NCBI GenBank assembly: GCA_942493235.1
Contig: OW818676.1
Span: 1,488,001 to 1,552,000, forward strand
From: ENR-C587 sp942493235
Lineage (GTDB): Bacteria > Bacteroidota > Ignavibacteria > Kapaibacteriales > UBA2268
Length of the DNA: 64,000 nucleotides
Direction of reading: 5' to 3'
Part shown: piece by piece, positions 34,296 to 43,171 of the stretch
Layout: each line of letters starts with the position of its first letter
Numbering within the stretch: position 1 is the first letter of the stretch
Notes under the pieces: generated by a model
Databases searched by the model: none
The model's input: the letters and a program-made list of their open reading frames with translations, nothing else
What the model was told of the DNA's origin: nothing
Made by a program: the position numbers and the translations under genes

Positions 34296-35585
34296 ATGTT
34301 ACGAAAATTTGGTTTTTTACTATTTTTTGCTATTGCTCTGGCGGGTAGTAGCGGGCTGAGGGCAGAGGAGAATATGATTTGGGGTACGTCTTATGAAGCG
34401 TATGCACACGACTTCCATCCTAATAATCAAATATTGGCTATAGGAGAAGATAATATTGGTGTTATATTAGTTAATGTATTAACCGGAGAACCTCTTGATA
34501 CACTTATTAATACTGATGGTCATGGTATTATTAATGCAATTGATTTTAACAGTACAGGCTCTAAACTTGCAGTTGCAACTGTTGATTACGATTATTCAAA
34601 TCCACTATCAAAACTATCAGTTTGGGATATGGAAACCAAACAAGAAACCGTTGTTGAAAAAAATATTCAACACTATTCGACTATTTTGCATATTCAATTT
34701 ACACCCAATGATTCATTCTTAATATATATCAATGATATTTCGCCTAACAACACTGATTACGACGGAGTTTGTAAATACAACATGTTTAATTCAAATAAAA
34801 CTAAGCTAAATTTTCCACATCATCCTATTACATTCTCTATAAGTAGAGACAACAAATATCTTGCTTATACTGACACTTACATAGCCGAGTATAATCTGTC
34901 AATTTTGTATTTATATGATTTAGAAGCTGATACAATTTGTAATAAAATATATTGTGATTATACAAATCCAAATTTTTCACTTGCAAAAGACGAGTTATAT
35001 CTATTAAAATGGAAGAAAAAAGAAAATAATGACTGGGTAAATGATTGTTTTAAAGTTTTGGATCCTAATAATGGATTCTCGGAATTGAGAAGCATAAACT
35101 TACCAGCTCAATTTGAAAGTTATCAGTTAAGCTCTGATGGTAATTTTATGGCTTTTTCAGGATATAATATTTATCTAATTAATACAAATGACGGGAAAGT
35201 TGCTTATAATTATAATTTAGAAGGTAATGTTGCACCTATTTCAATTTCTAAGGACATGAAATATATAGCTATCAGTACTTTGATTATGCTAAACGCACGT
35301 TTTGGAAATGTATCTGTAAAGGAAACCGCAAATCAATATTTCAATTTTATTCAGGATGCCGATTATACTTATTTAAATATTACGAAGTTGAATATTGAGC
35401 AACATATTAGGTCTATTAAATTATCTGATATTAGCGGAAATGTTGTAAATTCAGTAATTGACGAGACAATTCTCAATAACGAACAAATTACTATCAATAC
35501 CGATAGCCTATCATCTGGAACATACTATATGAATATAACTACAAATACAGGGGTTTACTCGCATTCTTTTATTATAATGAGGTAA
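34296..35585 (+). CDS. Secreted beta-propeller-like protein with probable T9SS sorting domain
   Basis: 429 residues. A signal peptide (1-24, GFLLFFAIALAGSSGLRAEE) is followed by WD40/YVTN-like blades, recognised from the repeated pattern of FNSTGSKLAVATVDY, FTPNDSFLIYI, ISRDNKYLAYTD, LSSDGNFMAFSG and ISKDMKYIAIST. The last about 75 residues (RSIKLSDISGNVVNSV, SLSSGTYYMNITTNTGVYSHSF) look like a T9SS sorting domain, without the usual YPNP start. It is likely an exported surface or secreted protein, perhaps for protein-protein contact; no enzyme motif is visible. AAAGGG lies upstream of the ATG. An imperfect 14-bp inverted repeat follows the stop. Confidence 0.75.
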   Translation: MLRKFGFLLFFAIALAGSSGLRAEENMIWGTSYEAYAHDFHPNNQILAIGEDNIGVILVNVLTGEPLDTLINTDGHGIINAIDFNSTGSKLAVATVDYDYSNPLSKLSVWDMETKQETVVEKNIQHYSTILHIQFTPNDSFLIYINDISPNNTDYDGVCKYNMFNSNKTKLNFPHHPITFSISRDNKYLAYTDTYIAEYNLSILYLYDLEADTICNKIYCDYTNPNFSLAKDELYLLKWKKKENNDWVNDCFKVLDPNNGFSELRSINLPAQFESYQLSSDGNFMAFSGYNIYLINTNDGKVAYNYNLEGNVAPISISKDMKYIAISTLIMLNARFGNVSVKETANQYFNFIQDADYTYLNITKLNIEQHIRSIKLSDISGNVVNSVIDETILNNEQITINTDSLSSGTYYMNITTNTGVYSHSFIIMR

Positions 35586-35593
35586 ATATATAG

Positions 35594-35636
35594 TTTCCTA
35601 AACTTAAGGGCTGGAAGAGCTTTTAAGTTAGGGAAA
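35594..35636 (+). terminator. Possible hairpin terminator after the propeller gene
   Basis: Inverted repeat TTTCCTAAACTTAA (35594-35607) / TTAAGTTAGGGAAA (35623-35636), 12 of 14 positions pairing. There is no clear T-run, so it may be a repeat instead. A CTCTGCGTA-related palindrome (CTCTTACGCAGAGCGTAGGA) follows near 35724. Confidence 0.4.
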
Positions 35637-35751
35637 TTATTATATTTACCTGAAAACCGAGTTCGGCACTATCAACCAAATGTTTGTAATAGCAAGATAG
35701 CCTTTTACCATCTCCCTCTTACGCAGAGCGTAGGAGGGAGGGGCTAATATA

Positions 35752-36006
35752 TTAATTCATAAACTGCTTCAGATAATTTTCCGAAACGTTGAGTTCTTTC
35801 GCTATTTGCTTTCGACTTTTATCGCGGTTTATGCTGATAAATCTACGTACAAAGCTGTCTAATCTGGTGATTTTAGGTATATAGAAGCTCATGCCGGGGA
35901 GAGTACGGAGCAATGTTCTTACTATGTCTATGCCGCACAGGTCTGCCATGATTTGCAAATCGGGAGTTAATTCTGCCTCTTGGATTATTTCATATACATC
36001 GTTCAT
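35752..36006 (-). CDS. Mor-like transcription activator
   Basis: 84 residues. The N-terminal part (LTPDLQIMADLCGIDIVRTL, PGMSFYIPK) and the C-terminal helix-turn-helix (INRDKSRKQIAKELNVSENYLKQF) match the layout of the Mu phage Mor/C activators, which bind middle promoters as dimers. It is second in a two-gene minus-strand unit, 9 bases after a small unknown gene, and divergent from an XRE repressor and an S24 peptidase. This is consistent with a phage-derived or mobile regulatory block. No phage structural genes are present. Confidence 0.65.
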   Translation of the reverse strand: MNDVYEIIQEAELTPDLQIMADLCGIDIVRTLLRTLPGMSFYIPKITRLDSFVRRFISINRDKSRKQIAKELNVSENYLKQFMN

Positions 36007-36015
36007 AATATAGCC

Positions 36016-36276
36016 TCAGTTATTATAAATGTGGTCAAGTTCGCCAATATAGTCATTGACGATGAATTTTAAGTCTTCCAATACTGAGCAATCAATATTG
36101 TTTTCTTTCTTAATTGAGTTCAGCAAAAGGCAGAGCATTTTGCCGACTGCTTTCAATTTTGAAATTTCTCCCTCGACACATTTACTATCAATAAATTGGT
36201 TTTTTATTAGATAGTATGACTTCACTTTACTTTCGGTTTTGCGTGGTTCCGTTTGAGCATTTGAATTATTCGCCAT
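36016..36276 (-). CDS. Small protein of unknown function
   Basis: 86 residues, not recognised. The N-terminus is polar and Asn/Lys-rich (MANNSNAQTEPRKTESKVK); the rest is helical (EISKLKAVGKMLCLLLNSI, LEDLKFIVNDYIGELDHI). The start at 36276 is chosen because GAGG lies just upstream; a longer reading from 36309 lacks a ribosome site. It sits directly ahead of the Mor-like gene and probably shares its transcript. Part of the phage-like regulatory block by context only. Confidence 0.6.
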   Translation of the reverse strand: MANNSNAQTEPRKTESKVKSYYLIKNQFIDSKCVEGEISKLKAVGKMLCLLLNSIKKENNIDCSVLEDLKFIVNDYIGELDHIYNN

Positions 36277-36455
36277 AAATACCTCAAAAATAATTTGGTA
36301 AATAAACATTTATGTATTATATTTGTGTAAATATTACTACTATAGCAAGTAATATTTACTAAAAAATTGAAATAATATTGTATTTTATTTGATAATTCGA
36401 CAAATAATATCATTTTTTACTTGAAATAATGTTTTGACATCAACCAGTGTCTTTA

Positions 36456-36590
36456 GAGGCTGAGTGAAAACTATAAGATTAATTTAATAATTTCTTTCAG
36501 TGCTTGTATCCCCAAGCTGAAGCCTGGGGTTGAATGGAGTGGGTGATAAAATTGCGGACAACTGCATCATTTAGGTAAAGAGAAAATGAA
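36456..36590. repeat. Element B, partial copy
   Basis: Starts GAGGCTGAGTGAAAACTAT and contains the hairpin CCCAAGCTGAAGCCTGGGG (near 36510-36530), then TTGAATGGAGTGGG. It resembles the element B copy at 13982-14238, but the right inverted end is not visible. It lies in the divergent gap between the small unknown gene and the XRE gene, where their promoters must also be. Confidence 0.6.
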
Positions 36591-36699
36591 AGCAGGACAG
36601 CTTGAAATATATAGCATAGTAGCAAATGCTAATTTTAACGAAAGAGATATTATTCAAATAAATTAAATGGATAGTATTATAAAAATACTAAGGAAAAAG

Positions 36700-37095
36700 A
36701 TGAAAAATCTACAGATAGATATAGGCAGTCGGCTGAAGGAAATCAGAACAAGATATTACAGCAAGCATAAGCTCTCAGTTGCAGACTTTGCCGAAGAGTT
36801 GGCAGAGAGTAAATTCAATATAGCCAATTACGAGCGTGGAATCGCAAATGTTACAAATAAGGTTTTAGTAGCACTATACGAAAAGGGATTTAATCCTACT
36901 TATATACTAACCGGAGAGGGCAGTATATTTGCCGATAATACTGCCGGCAAGAATAGGGCAGAGCTAACCAGTAAAGTAATTGCCAATGCCAGCCCGGTAA
37001 ATATCGACATTTCAGAGCAGATTAAAGAGGCGATGAAGGCGGTAGCCGGTGATTTGGCTACTATATTAAGAAATGAAAATAATAAGACTAAATAG
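36700..37095 (+). CDS. XRE-family phage-type repressor (DNA-binding domain only)
   Basis: 131 residues with an N-terminal HTH (IGSRLKEIRTRYYSKHKLSVADFAEEL, then SKFNIANYERGIANVTNKVL) followed by the phrase FNPTYILTGEGSIF, typical of CI-like phage repressors. The C-terminal third is helical, possibly for dimerisation. It lacks the peptidase domain such repressors often carry; the next gene, 33 bases on, encodes exactly such a domain. ATG 36700 is preferred over 36667 because AAGGA lies just upstream. Confidence 0.8.
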   Translation: MKNLQIDIGSRLKEIRTRYYSKHKLSVADFAEELAESKFNIANYERGIANVTNKVLVALYEKGFNPTYILTGEGSIFADNTAGKNRAELTSKVIANASPVNIDISEQIKEAMKAVAGDLATILRNENNKTK

Positions 37096-37128
37096 TATAA
37101 TAATGCTAAGGATGTATAGGTCGAAATT

Positions 37129-37722
37129 ATGATAGATTACACTGACGAAGAATTGTTTAATATCATCAAATCTACAATTATCAAGAGCAATCTCGGATTA
37201 TCGGTTACTAATGATAAAGCTGTATTAGTCGAAGATATAGCACGTAAAAATTCCGAATTATATAATTTAGCAGTAGATGCAGCATTGATTGAAATAAATA
37301 AGCAAAAAGAGAATAATAGCAGGAATGATTTTACATATATTGAAAATATACGAATATTTGCCGAAGAAGCTAAAATTGAGACAAATGGGGTAAAACGAAT
37401 TAGCGAAACTGAATCTTACGAATTCTTGAGAACACTAAATACAAATCAAAACATAATTAGTTTTGTAGTCAGTGGCGATTCAATGATTAATGCAGGAATC
37501 AATAATGGCGATTTACTATTTGCAGAGAGCGGTATAGAGCTTCATAACGGAGATATAGTAATAGTAGAAGTAAATAGCGAGACCTATGTAAAGCGTTTGA
37601 AAATATCCGGCGATACTGTCTGGCTATTCTCGGAAAATCCTCATTATGAACCGGTTAAAATCAAATCAAGTATGAAAGTCCAATTTAAAGGACGAGTAAA
37701 AGCAGGACTAAGACTATATTGA
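37129..37722 (+). CDS. S24/LexA-type peptidase-domain protein
   Basis: 197 residues. The C-terminal half is an S24 domain with the catalytic Ser in VVSGDSMINAGINNGDLL (S118) and Lys in ETYVKRLKI (K155). The N-terminal half is helical and has no evident HTH. No Ala-Gly or Cys-Gly cleavage site lies in the usual place ahead of the Ser, so self-cleavage of the LexA kind is not obvious. Next to the XRE gene it may supply the dimerisation or sensing part of a two-protein CI-like repressor. UmuD is an alternative, but no umuC follows. Confidence 0.78.
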   Translation: MIDYTDEELFNIIKSTIIKSNLGLSVTNDKAVLVEDIARKNSELYNLAVDAALIEINKQKENNSRNDFTYIENIRIFAEEAKIETNGVKRISETESYEFLRTLNTNQNIISFVVSGDSMINAGINNGDLLFAESGIELHNGDIVIVEVNSETYVKRLKISGDTVWLFSENPHYEPVKIKSSMKVQFKGRVKAGLRLY

Positions 37723-38277
37723 AATGTTGAATTATTATCAAATCGGTGATAACAATATTAGTCAGTTGGTTATATACAAGCATAATTAAAAACTCCCTTC
37801 AGATAATCATCAAATATCAGTTCAAAATATTTTAAAAAGCCGAATGGTCAATAATGTTCAAAATAAATTTTATAGCCATATATATGGTTAATATTCATAC
37901 AATCAGCTGAAATAATAGCTGATAAATGAATAATTAGAAAATGAATATTCCTTGGATACAGATATGTAATAAGTTGAAAAATAGACTACTTGCATATATT
38001 TATTAAAAACTGGCACATTTTTTATTTGTCTAATCTGTGCGTAGAAGTATAAAACTTGAAACTAAGGAAATTAAGCAATTAGAAGTGGACAACAATTGAA
38101 TAGAACAATTGGCACGCTACTTGTAATAGTATAATTTACCGGTGAAAATCGGTTTGTTTTCTGACAAGCATATTTGAATTTTATTTTTGAAAAACAATAA
38201 AAATTATAAAATGTAAAATCAGAATCGATACGTAAAAAAACAGGACGATATTATAATCATTCACATGGAGGTGAATA
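37723..38277. other. Intergenic region upstream of flagellin genes
   Basis: 555 bases without a gene. It holds a 12-bp palindrome CCATATATATGG at 37876-37887 (possible operator), a sigma-54-type promoter at 38109-38125 and a strong ribosome site GGAGG directly ahead of the first flagellin. The approximately 150-base leader after the promoter is AT-rich. Confidence 0.6.
38109..38125 (+). promoter_or_regulatory. Sigma-54-type promoter of flagellin genes
   Basis: TTGGCACG-CTAC-TTGTA matches the -24/-12 consensus TTGGCACG-N4-TTGCA with exact spacing and one mismatch (T for C in the -12 GC). It lies about 150 bases upstream of the first flagellin ATG. RpoN control of flagellins is known in several flagellate bacteria. 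Confidence 0.65.
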
Positions 38278-39213
38278 ATGGCTTATGCAGTTGGAGGAAA
38301 TAGTCGTATCCGTACGAATATACCCGCAGAAAATGCGTATAATGCGTTAGATACATCTAACCGCAATATATCATTGAGACAGCTAAGGCTATCGACGGGC
38401 AAGCGAATAAACAATGCGGCTGACGACGTAGCCGGCTACATTACATCAAGAGCCTTGATTGCAAGAAATGGCTCTTTAAAAGCCGCTCAAAGGGCAGTAG
38501 GTGATGCTCAAAACATTTCGTACATAGTTATGGATGCTTTTGACAACATCAGTTCATTACTAACACAGGTAAAAGAATCGACATCCACAGCAGCATCCGG
38601 TGCTATGGGAACAGACGAAAAAGTGGCACTTGCAAAAGCTGCTTATCGCTTAGTTCAGCAGATTCAAACAATCACAGATTCAACAGTATTTGGTGGCAGA
38701 CAGTTAATAGACGGTTCATTCTCGGCAGACTTCGTGATAGCAACTACAGCTACTCATAGTTTAATTACAATGTCCATCGATTTAACAACAGGAAATCCTG
38801 ACTATAACGTAGCAAGTAATGATTTCAATTTGAATTCATTAGATGTAAGTTCATTTGCAGGTATTTCAAACCTTGACCTAAAACTATTCAATGATGTAAC
38901 GGCAAGTGATTTAGGTGTATTTAGTTCGGAGAAAATCAGTTTGACATTGGTTTCACTATCGGACGCAATTGATAATGTTAATAAAGCTGCTACTTATGTA
39001 GGTGGTATAGTTGCTCGATTAACTTCGCAAGAAGACGCTTTAAAGAGTCAGATTACGAATTATAATTCGGCAATTTCAAGAATCGAAGATTCGGATGTAG
39101 CTCTTGAGCAACTTGAATTAGTGAAATCGCAGTTCTTGCAGAACGCATCATTGGTATCATTGGCTCAAGCTAACCAGAATCCACAACAGTTCTTACAGTT
39201 GATTCAAGGTTAA
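38278..39213 (+). CDS. fliC: Flagellin
   Basis: 311 residues. The N-terminal D0/D1 helix (NAYNALDTSNRNISLRQLRLSTGKRINNAADDVAGYITSRAL) and C-terminal helix (YNSAISRIEDSDVALEQLELVKSQFLQNA, ending LAQANQNPQQFLQLIQG) are typical filament-polymerising ends. The variable centre is short (about residues 145-230). AGGTG close to the ATG, within GGAGGTGAATA, makes the start firm. A paralogue of equal length follows 65 bases later. Confidence 0.95.
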   Translation: MAYAVGGNSRIRTNIPAENAYNALDTSNRNISLRQLRLSTGKRINNAADDVAGYITSRALIARNGSLKAAQRAVGDAQNISYIVMDAFDNISSLLTQVKESTSTAASGAMGTDEKVALAKAAYRLVQQIQTITDSTVFGGRQLIDGSFSADFVIATTATHSLITMSIDLTTGNPDYNVASNDFNLNSLDVSSFAGISNLDLKLFNDVTASDLGVFSSEKISLTLVSLSDAIDNVNKAATYVGGIVARLTSQEDALKSQITNYNSAISRIEDSDVALEQLELVKSQFLQNASLVSLAQANQNPQQFLQLIQG

Positions 39214-39278
39214 TTGATTAGTGCTTAATTTGAAGTATTTAAGTAAATAGTTATTAAGAAAATTATGATGAGGATAAA

Positions 39279-40214
39279 ATGCCATTTGCAATAGGAGCCA
39301 ACGGTAGGATAAGGACTAATACTCCAGCAGAAAATGCGTATAACGCATTAGAGAAAGCCAATAAAGATATTTCTTTAAGGCAGTTAAGACTTTCAACCGG
39401 AAAGAGAATAAATAGTGCTGCAGATGATGTAGCAGGCTACATTACATCTAAGGCATTGCTTGGCAGGAACAGCTCCTTAAAGTCAGCTTTAAAGACTGTA
39501 GGCGATGGTCTTAACCTTACCAATATTATCATGGATGCCTATGATAATATAAATAACTTAGTAACTACTATGAAAGAATCAACTGCGACGGCTTCTTCAG
39601 GTTCATTAGGAACTGACGAGAAAGTCGCATTGGCAAAAGCTTCGTATAGGCTTGCCCAGCAAGTTCAGACTGTTGTGGACTCAACCGTTTTCGGTGGGAG
39701 TACTCTAATAGGTGGTAGTTTCTCGGCAGAGATGCTAATCGGTTTTAATGAAATGCATGCTCCACTGACCATAGCAATTGATATGACAAAAGCTAATGAG
39801 GATTTCGATTTACAGCTTAACGATTTCGATGTCAATGCGAGTTCAGCAGAAAATTTTGCGGGTATTACAGGATTAAGTCTAAAAGATTTCAATGATATTA
39901 ATTCTGAGAATTTAGGAGTATTTAGTTACGATAAGATAGCTACTACTTTATACAGCATTGCAAATGCTTTAAACAATATCAGCAAAGTAGCATCTTATGT
40001 AGGAGGTATTAATAATCGATTTACTTCTCAGCAAGAACTATTGCAGAGTCAAATAACTAATTATAATGCAGCAATTTCCAGATTAGAAGATGCTGATGTA
40101 GCACAAGAACAGTTAGATTTGGTTAAGTCTCAATTCTTACAGACTGCTTCTATTACATCATTGGCTCAAGCTAATCAAAATCCGTCTTCTTTTTTACAAC
40201 TTATAAACGGATAA
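39279..40214 (+). CDS. fliC: Flagellin, second copy
   Basis: 311 residues, the same length as the upstream flagellin and clearly its paralogue. The ends are nearly identical in pattern (AENAYNALEKANKDISLRQL, YNAAISRLEDADVAQEQLDL, LAQANQNPSSFLQLING), while the centre (about 145-230) differs. It has a weak GAGGA site upstream. It is probably co-transcribed with the first copy; two flagellins may build a mixed or segmented filament. Confidence 0.94.
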   Translation: MPFAIGANGRIRTNTPAENAYNALEKANKDISLRQLRLSTGKRINSAADDVAGYITSKALLGRNSSLKSALKTVGDGLNLTNIIMDAYDNINNLVTTMKESTATASSGSLGTDEKVALAKASYRLAQQVQTVVDSTVFGGSTLIGGSFSAEMLIGFNEMHAPLTIAIDMTKANEDFDLQLNDFDVNASSAENFAGITGLSLKDFNDINSENLGVFSYDKIATTLYSIANALNNISKVASYVGGINNRFTSQQELLQSQITNYNAAISRLEDADVAQEQLDLVKSQFLQTASITSLAQANQNPSSFLQLING

Positions 40215-40331
40215 CGGGGGGTAGTATAATGTTTATTTTTATGGTAATAATTGGAAATAACGCGTTTCTGATGTTTGTTCAGCAGAACCAGTCAAACTAA
40301 TAATTAGTATAAAATATATAAACTATAAATA

Positions 40332-40354
40332 CATAGTAAGAATTAATTACTATG
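40332..40354. terminator. Hairpin between convergent flagellin and polA genes
   Basis: Perfect 8-bp inverted repeat CATAGTAA (40332-40339) / TTACTATG (40347-40354) with a 7-base loop. It is AT-rich and lacks a strong T-run, so it is only a candidate bidirectional terminator. Confidence 0.4.
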
Positions 40355-40381
40355 ATGATGAATTATATATATAGTAAAATA

Positions 40382-43159
40382 TTAATGAGCAGCGAACCAA
40401 TTAGCACCGGTTCCGACCTCAGCAATAATCGGAACATCGCCTAAAATAAGAGCGTTCTCCATCTCATATTTTACTAAAGAAATTAAAGTGTCAGCTTCAT
40501 CAACGGGCGATTCGAAGACTAATTCATCGTGCACTTGAAGCAACATCTTGGATTTTAATTTATTGTTGTTTATTGCGTGATATATATTTATCATCGCGAT
40601 TTTCATCATGTCTGATGCTGTACCTTGGATTGGCATATTGATTGCCGCTCTTTGTGCCGCAGTTTTTAAGTTATTATTAGAGCTTAATAAGTCTGGATAG
40701 TAGCGTCTTCTACCACATAGTGTCTCGGCATAACCAGCCAACTCTGCCTTAGCTATAGTCTCGTCCATGTATGTTTTGATTCCCGGATATTTATCAAAAT
40801 AATTCTTAATTATTTCGCTTGCTTCGTGCCTACTGATGCTCAATCTCTGAGCAAGCCCGAAAGCTCCCAGCCCATACATTATTCCGAAGTTAACTGTTTT
40901 AGCGACTCTACGTTTATCTGAGTCCACTTGCTCTATGCCCACATCAAACAATATTGATGCAGTTGCAGAGTGTATGTCTAAATTATTTTTAAAAGCATTT
41001 ATCAGATTCACATCCTTACTATAATATGCCATTACTCTGAGCTCTACTTGAGAATAATCTGCCGAAATCATAATATAGTTTGGCTTGCCCGGTACAAATG
41101 CTTTTCTTATTTCCTTGCCCAATTCCGAACGTATCGGTATATTTTGTAGATTCGGGTCAGTCGATGAGAGCCTGCCGGTGCCTGCAATTGTCTGATTATA
41201 AGTAGTGTGTACTCTGCCAGTTTTCGGATTAATCAATTTCGGTAAAGCTTCCAGATAAGTGGACTGCAATTTGGTAAGTTGTCTGTATTCTACTAAATAT
41301 TCGGCTATCGGATATGCTCCTTTTAATTCATTTAAGGTATCAACATCTGTGCTGTAACCGGTTTTAGTTTTTTTAATCGTAGGGAGCATCATCTTTTCAA
41401 ATAGTATTACAGCCAACTGCTTAGGTGAGTCTATATTGAATTTCTCGCCCGATTCATTAAATATTTTTTCTGTTAGTTCATTTAATGTAACGGCGATTTG
41501 AACAGATATATCGCCCAGATTGCTTTTATCAATTTTTACTCCGGTATGCTCCATATCGGTTAATACTTCGATGAGTGGGAATTCGATTTCTTCGGCTAAT
41601 TTAATAAGAGATTCTTTTTCTAAATCCTTGAGCAATACATTCTTTAATTTTAATGCGACATCTGCATCTTCGGCTGCATAGTCAGAAATTAATTCTGGGT
41701 CTAAGTCTGTCATCGATTTCTGTTCTGATTTTTTAGTACCGATTAATGTACTGATTGATATTGGTTCATAATTCAAGTATTCCACACTCATGGCATCCAT
41801 ACTATGCCGCGAAGTCGGATTAAGCAAATATCCGGCAAGCATAGAGTCAAAGGCAATTGGGGAGAGGTTTACATTGTAAGCCTTTAGTACATGAGCATCA
41901 AATTTTAAATTATGCCCACATTTTTTAATATTTGGATTTTCGAGTAATGGCTTTAATAAACTAAATGCTGTATCGGAATCTAATTTTTTAATATTAGTAT
42001 TAATGTTTGCAGGTCTAATATCAAATAAGGAATCTTGTGAGAACATTTCGGACTGTTGAGACTGCGAATCAATAGCTATATAGTATGCTTCATTTTCTAC
42101 AGCAGAAAGTGATACACCGGCGATGTTACAAGAATAAACATCTAATGAACTGGTCTCGGTATCGACCGATATATAATCATATTTAGAGAGTTTATCGCAT
42201 AATTGCTTTAATCGGTCGGCAGTATAAATCAATTCGTATTTTACTTTGCTTTTATCAAATCTATGAATTTTATTTTCAGTGAATTCAATTTGTCCGTTAC
42301 TATCTTTAAGCCATTTCTTGCGGAAATTCGTAAAGTTCATAACGCCGAAAAATTCTGCAAGTTTATTATTATCGATTGGCTTTCTATTTACTTGCAAGTC
42401 TTCAATTTCCATTTTAGTGTGAATTGTTACCAAATCCTTTGCAATAAATGCGGACTCAATACCCTGAAGGAGCTTAGTTTTTACTCCTTCTTTGGCAACT
42501 TTATCAATGTTTTCATATAGAGCTTCGACTGTTCCGAATTCGGCAATCAGTGGTATGGCAGTCTTATCGCCGATACCTTTAACACCGGGAACATTGTCTG
42601 AAGCATCGCCGATTAATGCCAATACATCAATTACCTGTTCGGGTTTCACTCCGAATTTCTTAAAAACTTCTTCTATATCTACCAAGTCGAAATCTTTGCC
42701 GGGAGTGCGGCTTGGCTTTAATAATTTAATTCTTTCGTCAACCAATTGATAATAATCTTTATCACTTGTGATGCAATAGACTTCATAATCAGTCATCTTT
42801 TTGGCAAGAGTTCCAATTACATCATCGGCTTCGTAGCCGGGCTTTTCGATTTGAGTGATTCCAGCCAGAGTTAGAAACTCTTTGATTCTTAGTAATTGCG
42901 GAACTAATGGCTCGGGGAATTCATCACGGTTTGCTTTGTATGCTTCGAATTTCTCATGCCTGAAAGTCGGGGCAGATGTGTCGAAGGCTACTACTATGTT
43001 TTCGGGATTATGATTATCAATCAACGAGCTGATAATATTGATAAAACCAAACACAGCATAAGTAGGCTCGCCACTCGGAGATGTTAAGTTAGAATTGAGC
43101 ATAGCGTGATAAGCTCTGAAAACTAAGGACATGCCGTCTATCAAATATAATTTTTTCAT
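40382..43159 (-). CDS. polA: DNA polymerase I
   Basis: Repair and Okazaki-fragment polymerase of about 925 residues with three domains. The 5'-nuclease is about 1-290 (LYLIDGMSLVFRAYHA, YEADDVIGTLAKK, LIGDASDNVPGVKGIGDKTA). The 3'-5' proofreading domain is about 320-530 with its acidic residues kept (ISVDTETSSLD, KCGHNLKFDAHV, DYAAEDADVALKL), unlike polymerases such as Taq. The polymerase domain has motif A SADYSQVELR, motif B RRVAKTVNFGIMYGLG and motif C QVHDELVFE. The start MKKLYLIDG at 43159 is preferred from family alignment; an ATG four codons upstream (43171) is equally open and neither has a clear ribosome site. Confidence 0.96.
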   Translation of the reverse strand: MKKLYLIDGMSLVFRAYHAMLNSNLTSPSGEPTYAVFGFINIISSLIDNHNPENIVVAFDTSAPTFRHEKFEAYKANRDEFPEPLVPQLLRIKEFLTLAGITQIEKPGYEADDVIGTLAKKMTDYEVYCITSDKDYYQLVDERIKLLKPSRTPGKDFDLVDIEEVFKKFGVKPEQVIDVLALIGDASDNVPGVKGIGDKTAIPLIAEFGTVEALYENIDKVAKEGVKTKLLQGIESAFIAKDLVTIHTKMEIEDLQVNRKPIDNNKLAEFFGVMNFTNFRKKWLKDSNGQIEFTENKIHRFDKSKVKYELIYTADRLKQLCDKLSKYDYISVDTETSSLDVYSCNIAGVSLSAVENEAYYIAIDSQSQQSEMFSQDSLFDIRPANINTNIKKLDSDTAFSLLKPLLENPNIKKCGHNLKFDAHVLKAYNVNLSPIAFDSMLAGYLLNPTSRHSMDAMSVEYLNYEPISISTLIGTKKSEQKSMTDLDPELISDYAAEDADVALKLKNVLLKDLEKESLIKLAEEIEFPLIEVLTDMEHTGVKIDKSNLGDISVQIAVTLNELTEKIFNESGEKFNIDSPKQLAVILFEKMMLPTIKKTKTGYSTDVDTLNELKGAYPIAEYLVEYRQLTKLQSTYLEALPKLINPKTGRVHTTYNQTIAGTGRLSSTDPNLQNIPIRSELGKEIRKAFVPGKPNYIMISADYSQVELRVMAYYSKDVNLINAFKNNLDIHSATASILFDVGIEQVDSDKRRVAKTVNFGIMYGLGAFGLAQRLSISRHEASEIIKNYFDKYPGIKTYMDETIAKAELAGYAETLCGRRRYYPDLLSSNNNLKTAAQRAAINMPIQGTASDMMKIAMINIYHAINNNKLKSKMLLQVHDELVFESPVDEADTLISLVKYEMENALILGDVPIIAEVGTGANWFAAH

Positions 43160-43171
43160 TATGTATTTCAT

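Noticed and set aside
35752..37722. A prophage around the Mor-like, XRE and S24 genes
   Set aside because: No integrase, terminase, capsid, tail or lysis gene is present within the window, so only a regulatory block is claimed.
38012..38035. A second sigma-54 site (TGGCACATTTTTT) upstream of flagellin
   Set aside because: No TTGC-like -12 element at the required distance.
40382..43171. Plus-strand frames opposite polA (for example 42263-42749)
   Set aside because: Low-complexity antisense readings of an intact polymerase gene.
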